A stretch of 64,000 nt of DNA, taken from positions 446,301-510,300 of the forward strand of contig NW_015440955.1 of the NCBI RefSeq assembly GCF_000150705.2. The letters run 5' to 3'. The translations under genes and the position numbers were made by a program. Of the stretch, positions 58,674-64,000 are shown one piece after another. Position 1 is the first letter of the stretch. Every line of letters starts with the position of its first letter. This DNA comes from Paracoccidioides lutzii Pb01. Lineage: Eukaryota; Ascomycota; Eurotiomycetes; Onygenales; Ajellomycetaceae. The notes under the pieces are model-generated. The model made no database searches and was not told where the DNA came from. It was given only the letters and a program-made list of their open reading frames with translations.

Positions 58674-60017
58674 TGTGACTGAGGTGTTGAATCGGAGGGG
58701 ATTAAACAGTAGGAGAAGAGATATAAGCTGTCTGTATTTTGTAAATATTACAAAGTTCCAGTCGAGAATGGCCGTATTTTGCAGAGTTGTGTCAAGTAGA
58801 TCGTCGACACACAGGAGAGCAATGAAGTGCGGAGGATGTGGAACGGTGCAATTAGTAAATCGGCGGTGGATCTTGGCTCTTTCCTTTCTGGTGAGGTGGC
58901 CTTCTACTGTCCGTATCAGGCCTAGCTCCGGGATTTCACTTATTCCGACAACTAGCTCGTTGCGTTTCCACGTTGATCTGCTTCCAGGCTCACAGGCGCG
59001 AGCTTGCTGACTCATCCAGTCCAAACCGCAAGTCGATTGCAATTTCAACTTCGCAGTTTCAAACATATTGCGAACATCCATCCCCATACAACGCACATCC
59101 CTCCTTATCAAGATCAGTTTCATCGCCATATCGTCCTCTATTGTCTCTTCCCTCACCTCTTTCCATTTCCCTTCAATTTTGGCACTCCTTAAGACTAACC
59201 TTTGTGCATCATCAAGGTTCCGCGTCGTTGGTTGACGAGGCTGGAGTTGGACTTGATCGCGGGTTCCATTAACCTTCTCAATCGTCTTTCCAACTTTGCC
59301 TCATCCATTTGACTGGCTCAGGTTATCTTATCCTACTACCCGTTTCTTTTTTCCTGTACCTACCTCTTCATATTAGAAGAGAACTCGATAGGTGGTGTCA
59401 ACGGTTGTGACTAGCTAGATCTCCTTGAACCGTACTTAACTCCTCTCTTAACGCGAGTGAAACCCCGAGAAAATTGTCTTGTACCAGGCATATTTTGTCT
59501 TATATAATACTCTGAGGACTTCTATCTCACCTGCGCTTGCCATCGAAGGCAGTCAGGTAGCTTATCTCATTCGTGGGAAGCGAACTCACATCCCGCTTTT
59601 GCGAATAAATATACTGTGTTCTCTTTTCGACAGCCTTGTACGGTCGGGATTTGTACGTATCTTCTTCTTGTCTTTGTCTCTCTCGCTCATTCTCTCTGTG
59701 TTCTTATCTCTTTCTCCCCTGTGCCTTAAGTTCTTTGGCTCCTTTTTTGTCTGTTCTTCCTTGGTGTGCTGAGCGACTGGAGATGACGAATAAGAGCTGT
59801 GTCGCGATTTAAGAGATATCGCATCATGCTTCGCATAGCATGTACTGCTACAGACAACTTCATTTCGTACTCATGTTTTTCTCTCGCTAATTTGAATTGT
59901 CCAACTGGCAGACATGTACTCTCCTTAAAGCTCATCGTGCCAAAAGCCTGTGCATAACGAAAATCAAGATCAATCAAATACCTCACAATTCAGAATCCCG
60001 TCCTGGAATTTCCCGAA
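58674..60017. promoter_or_regulatory. divergent region between sss1 and RRM gene
   Basis: This 1.3-kb spacer lies between genes transcribed away from each other. It is CT-rich at 59,090-59,180 and 59,660-59,760 (tctttgtctctctcgctc), typical of fungal leaders. No third gene could be supported. Confidence 0.45.
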
Positions 60018-61449
60018 ATGGCTAGTACTGAGGATGATAACTTCGATATTGATATTTACGGGGACGGCGGCGGTTACAACGGGAGTGAGCAAGATGGAGA
60101 GTTTAAAGGAGAAGAAGCAGATATCATTCTTGACGCGTCTGAGCAACTCCAGAATAGCGAGGCAAATAACGAGGGGCCCGGTGAGAAATACAGTAATGGT
60201 AATGGCCATGTCGAGAATGGCAGTCACAAGATATTTAAAACGGAAGCACCTGCATCAGAAACTCCCCAACCTTCAAAACAACTGCACCATCAGCCCCAGG
60301 TTCAAGCATCACCACAACAAGGCGTGAAGCGAAAAGAGAGTCATGATGACCGAAGTATGGACCCCGATGCCACAACTGCACTGTTCGTTTCGGATCTGTA
60401 CTGGTGGACGACAGACGATGATATCAGAGGTTGGGTCAACCAGGCTGGCGTTGAGAATGATCTTAAAGATGTCACGTTCAGCGAACACAAGGTGAACGGT
60501 AAAAGTAAAGGGTAGGTTGAAGATCCATTGGATGTTAGACTCCGTAAGACACTGGCAGCTAAATCCTAGATGTTCCATAGACAAGCGTTCGTTGAATTTA
60601 GATCACCACAAGCGGCCACAGCCACGAAGCACAAAATTGAATCGTTCAACACCCAACAGAGTGGGAGAAAGTATACCGTCACATATACGCACCCCAGTAC
60701 CAATCCTTTCCGCACGTTGCCGAAAGATAACCCTATGCGTGCCAAAGATGAACGAGGATCACGGTCTGGATCTACCAGTAGTTTCAATGCCCCTCAGACT
60801 CAAAGCCCAGGTTTTGGTATGAACACTGGTGGTGGTTATCGCGGTGGTCGTGGCGGTGGATATAATCGCGGCGCAATATCTGGTGGATTTAACTCCAATC
60901 GTAACTTCGCATCGCCAATTGGAGGCGGTAACTTCCAAAGTGGTGGTATGGGTGGTGGGTTCCAAGCGGCTCCTGTTGGTGGCATGCAGCCCTACGGTGG
61001 ATTTAACAGCCGTGGAGCTATGATGGGAAGTATGCGAGGTGGTCCTGGTGGCATGCGGGGAGGCCGTGGTATGGGTGGTCCCGCCCCTAATCCCATGATG
61101 TCAGTTGGTGGCGTAGCCAATGTGGGCGGCATGGGTATGGGCATGGGTGGCATGCCGATGGGAGGTATGCCCAACCAGATGGGCGGGATGATGGGAGGCA
61201 TGGCAGGCAATATGGGAATGCAAGGTAGGACATGACATAACCGTTAGACAGCTCCCTAATCCCCTACCAATCATACATCGATGCTCAGTATGTTGGTATA
61301 GAATTCGCTAACAGCTACCTATTAACCAAGGACAAGGCGGTTACCAAACCCAGAACCCTCATTTCAATCCTGCTTTCTTCGGCCAGCACCATGGCGGCAA
61401 TGACGGCTCTTGGAACCCACATGGCGCCAAACGGACGCGCCAGGAGTAA
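60018..61449 (+). CDS. RRM and Gly/Met-rich RNA-binding protein, CFIm68 (CPSF6/7)-like
   Basis: A 418-aa protein from exons 60018-60511, 60581-61224 and 61331-61449. The acidic N terminus (DNFDIDIYGD) precedes one RRM (about residues 118-195). RNP2 is in TALFVSDLYWWTTDDDIRG and RNP1 is in KGQAFVEFRSPQAA, the latter split by intron 1. The NLYWWT/D-type RNP2 and the extended low-complexity tail rich in GG, RGG (YRGGRGGGYNRG) and GM repeats are hallmarks of cleavage factor Im 68-kDa-like proteins of mRNA 3'-end processing. The last exon (HFNPAFFGQHHGG...AKRTRQE) ends with a basic nuclear-signal-like tail. Confidence 0.85.
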
Positions 61450-64000
61450 ACAAAAGCAACCAAGAAACTACACCCTCTTCTTTCTGTCTTTTCCGACCGA
61501 AAACGTCTGCTCTTCGACTCTGACCGAATATACTTCCTCGTACCTTTTCTGAGCCCACCGAAATTGTTCTTAAGCTACAGTTTTCCTTATATATTCTTGC
61601 CTTCGTTTTGTCAGTTGATTTCCTTTGCTTCTATTCTAGGTTGTATTAAGGGAAAATTCAGATAACATCTTCTTTTTGCTTTTTGTATGGGCGAACTGTT
61701 CCTCCCTCCTATCCTCAGTTCTCATATCACATATGGGGTTTGTATACTGGCCAGTTGATTCGAACATTCACGTCCCTTCTCCTGTTCTCTGCGCGTGCCA
61801 TATCCACCTTTTACAATTCCACAACTGTTTTCTTATTTTTTCAGTAATTTTTGTGAAGAAAGGTGTCCTGCTCCTAAATATTAGGTTGGCAGTAATGTGG
61901 CACTACTCAACGCAATCCCAACTTAAATTCGAGAAATATTCCCATGATTGTGACATCACCACGTATTGCAATCAGCTATTCAGCTTTTTTCCTTTTTCTT
62001 TTCTTTGTTCTTTTTTTCCTATGACCTGCTCGTTGCCCCATCTTTTGCTTTTCTTTCCTCCTTAGTTTGGGGTTCAATCCGGCTAATACCAGGCTCTTTT
62101 TCTATGAGGTGGGCGGGTGAATTAAAATGAATTGAGAATTGGTTGTTTGACTTCTTTTCATTTTTTGTATATCCATGTGAACATCTGTTCCTATCCATGT
62201 TAAATCTTTGCTTTTGGGTTGTCTTCTTTTCTCTGGATGTTATGAAGTCAGCAACGAATTACGAGTTACGTCTTAATTATTGTGGGTAGTGTTTTTCAAT
62301 GGGCATACCCGGGAAGTTCAACCAAGAAACCAAGAAACGGACAGGGGCATGAATTTATCGGGAGGCCTACGGTCAATTAATGGGCAAGGTAGATGTCCCT
62401 TATATATTTACAAGTACGTATTTAGACTCCTTCATAACAATGGAATATTAAAACTTATTCATAGAATGATTAATCCTTCTAGAATACTTCTGTCCCCTTG
62501 AATGCTTGTTTCCAGTTGATTTGGAGTCCCAATCGCTCCTCCAACCATTACTCTCATCGAAGTGATATGTTGGTCCTAATATGATATCACATCATGCCAG
62601 TTGCTCGTCAGCTCCTGAGCTGACCGCTCCTTCGAAGTCACCACAGCTCAACACTGGTTCACCATGTTGTTATCCCTCCAACCCAACTACCCCCGCCTTT
62701 GGCATTTCAAAATACTGACACTACCTCTCATCTGGCAATGCACTCTGTATCGCACAGGATCAATTGGCCGGCCAGCCATGACACTCATTCCCCTAGTCTC
62801 CCGACAAAATTTTCATTGCTGGAACGGTGATCTCTTCATTGCAAGCTGTAAAACTCACTGCCACACGGCACTTCCAGAGCTCCAGGTCTTTTTCCGTCCT
62901 CCCCTAAATCAAAACAGAAACAATGGGCCGCCTGGACATTGGTACTAGGCACAACTCCCTCATTGTGGACTCCCACCATCCAGAGGAAAAGGTGCTTTTT
63001 TAAGCATCTGCTAGATGCTTTAAACATCGGCAAGCTGGAAGTACCAGCGAATATTCGGAAACTAGAATTGTATCCGAAGAAGGAATGCGAATCGAGGGTC
63101 TGGAAGGTGAGGCGGAATGCTGCTGCGGCCGATAGAACGAGTGCACAGGAAAGGATGGGGTGGCAGAGTCAGAGCGGAAGACGAAGAAGCATAAAAATAA
63201 ACCGGGGAAGTGAGGGGTTTGGAAACGAAAGGTTGCTTGAATTCAAAGAAGACGACACTTAAGACGACACTTGCGTTGTTTATGCCGCGTGGAATTCTTG
63301 GAGGCTAAATAAATATATCATGAGTTGTTCAATCTCAATGATGGGCCACACCCGCAAGCGTTTTGACTCTACAAACCAAGGATCAAATTGGCGGCGCAAG
63401 AAGGCGAAGAGAACGAGCTAGGAATTTTCTCACAAGAAGGAAGAACAGCCTCTAACGTTAATCAGGTGACAGTTGGCTCTCCAAATACCGTTATGCAAAC
63501 ATCTCAGCCTGAGCCTGAGCCAAAACCTGACTGTGTTGAAAGGAGCGATGAAATGGCAAATGACACAAAAGCCAGCTTAAATTCTAATAGCAACCTTAAT
63601 CCACCGATTGTGAAGAAATCTCCAGAGGTGGAAAAGGGAAGTGTCGTTAGAGTGGAGCCTCTGGAGAGTCATATACCATTGGAAGAACCAAATTGTTGTG
63701 TCCTGGCTGGGTCAATTCACCCCGTCCCTCAAGTTATATCACGAATGTACAAAACTATCATGAACGTCAATCAAGTTTTGAACCCCCCAAGAGACGATGC
63801 TTGATACATTCCCGCAGTCCATTCCCCGCACTCCACTTTTGTGTAATAAACGGCTGCTATATGTGTAAATATATATATATTTCAACTTTCTAACTTTCCT
63901 TCGTCTGAGTGCCTTTACTATGAGCGCATGCATCCATCATATATTGCGGCGACCGGAAGATCCAAAAGACCACACACTTTTCTACACCTGGATAGGGAAT
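61450..64000. other. 3' flank of the RRM gene and unassigned end region
   Basis: No gene is confirmed. Candidates on the plus strand are a basic frame around 63,000-63,262 (KLELYPKKECESRVWKVRR) and a 103-codon frame from an ATG at 63,494 to 63,804 (EPEPKPDCVERSDEMAND; PPRDDA at the end). They lack a convincing start or splice connection to each other. They could be exons of one gene cut by the window or random frames. A TA-rich microsatellite lies at about 63,869-63,880. Confidence 0.3.

Noticed and set aside
58506..59156. 216-codon minus-strand frame overlapping sss1
   Set aside because: It overlaps the true Sec61 gamma exon in its leader and ends by reading through an intron, so it is not a separate gene.
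61000..61210. Pro/Met-rich minus-strand gene
   Set aside because: Antisense of the Gly/Met-rich tail of the RRM protein.
1..64000. tRNA, rRNA or other structured RNA genes
   Set aside because: I scanned for tRNA B-box-like GGTTCRANYCC with matching arms and found none that could be folded convincingly by eye. A tRNAscan-SE run would be decisive.

Overview
The window looks like the nuclear genome of a filamentous ascomycete. Genes are compact, with short GT..AG introns of about 50-110 nt. Gene-dense stretches of ordinary composition alternate with extremely AT-rich islands that hold decayed transposons with RIP-like (C-to-T) damage. The gene content (Mnn9-type mannosyltransferase, peroxisomal DysF peroxin, an RNAi RNA-dependent RNA polymerase, two-Myb telobox protein) fits Eurotiomycetes, and the AT/GC isochore pattern recalls Onygenales. 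That placement is inference; no marker gene in the window settles it.

Layout. 0.4-1.9 kb: mitochondrial carrier. 2.0-5.0 kb: AT-rich island with a decayed pogo/Fot1-like transposase. 5.6-6.8 kb: Mnn9-type mannosyltransferase. 7.8-9.2 kb (minus): ZIP/KE4 metal transporter. 9.8-11.6 kb: Pex23/24-family peroxin. 12.2-13.2 kb (minus): probable secreted Ser/Thr-rich protein. 14.2-15.0 kb (minus) and 15.4-16.0 kb (plus): NOP16 and ribosomal protein eL37, divergently transcribed from a shared promoter that contains a 22-bp inverted repeat with CACGTG boxes. 16.5-17.9 kb (minus): Elongator subunit Elp6. 18.5-29.4 kb (minus): a cellular RNA-dependent RNA polymerase gene split by a 6,434-bp transposon. 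32.3-33.7 kb: decayed SRPK-like kinase. 34.8-36.8 kb: D-lactate dehydrogenase (cytochrome). 37.3-38.5 kb: ribosomal protein eS4. 40.1-42.3 kb (minus): unrecognised multi-exon gene. 45.6-46.0 kb: broken DUF7704-like gene. 46.2-48.1 kb: RIP-damaged pogo/Fot1-like element with inverted repeats. 48.3-50.2 kb: two-Myb (telobox) protein. 51.7-52.4 kb (minus): sorting nexin Snx3/Grd19. 52.96-54.2 kb: second AT-rich island. 54.6-57.1 kb: WD40 DCAF11/LEC14B-like protein. 58.3-58.7 kb (minus): Sec61 gamma. 60.0-61.4 kb: RRM/Gly-rich CFIm68-like protein. The last 2.5 kb has no confident gene.

The main discovery is the element at 18,944-25,377. It has perfect 43-bp terminal inverted repeats (TAC...GTA ends), a 5-bp target duplication (GTTTG) and four intron-bearing or intact genes: an integrase-type (rve) DDE transposase, a zinc-knuckle protein with a SUMO-interacting motif and several SUMO-site consensus sequences, a charged 283-aa protein, and a spliced histone H3-like gene that keeps the ARTK and TARK tail motifs. 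It sits inside the coding sequence of an RNA-silencing RdRP. Removing the element and one copy of the duplication leaves an uninterrupted 1,436-codon RdRP frame, so the insertion is probably recent. A transposon that carries its own histone H3-like and possible SUMO-pathway proteins, and that interrupts a silencing polymerase, is worth follow-up.

Gene models were spliced by eye from consensus splice sites, reading-frame continuity and family resemblance. No alignment or database search was run.
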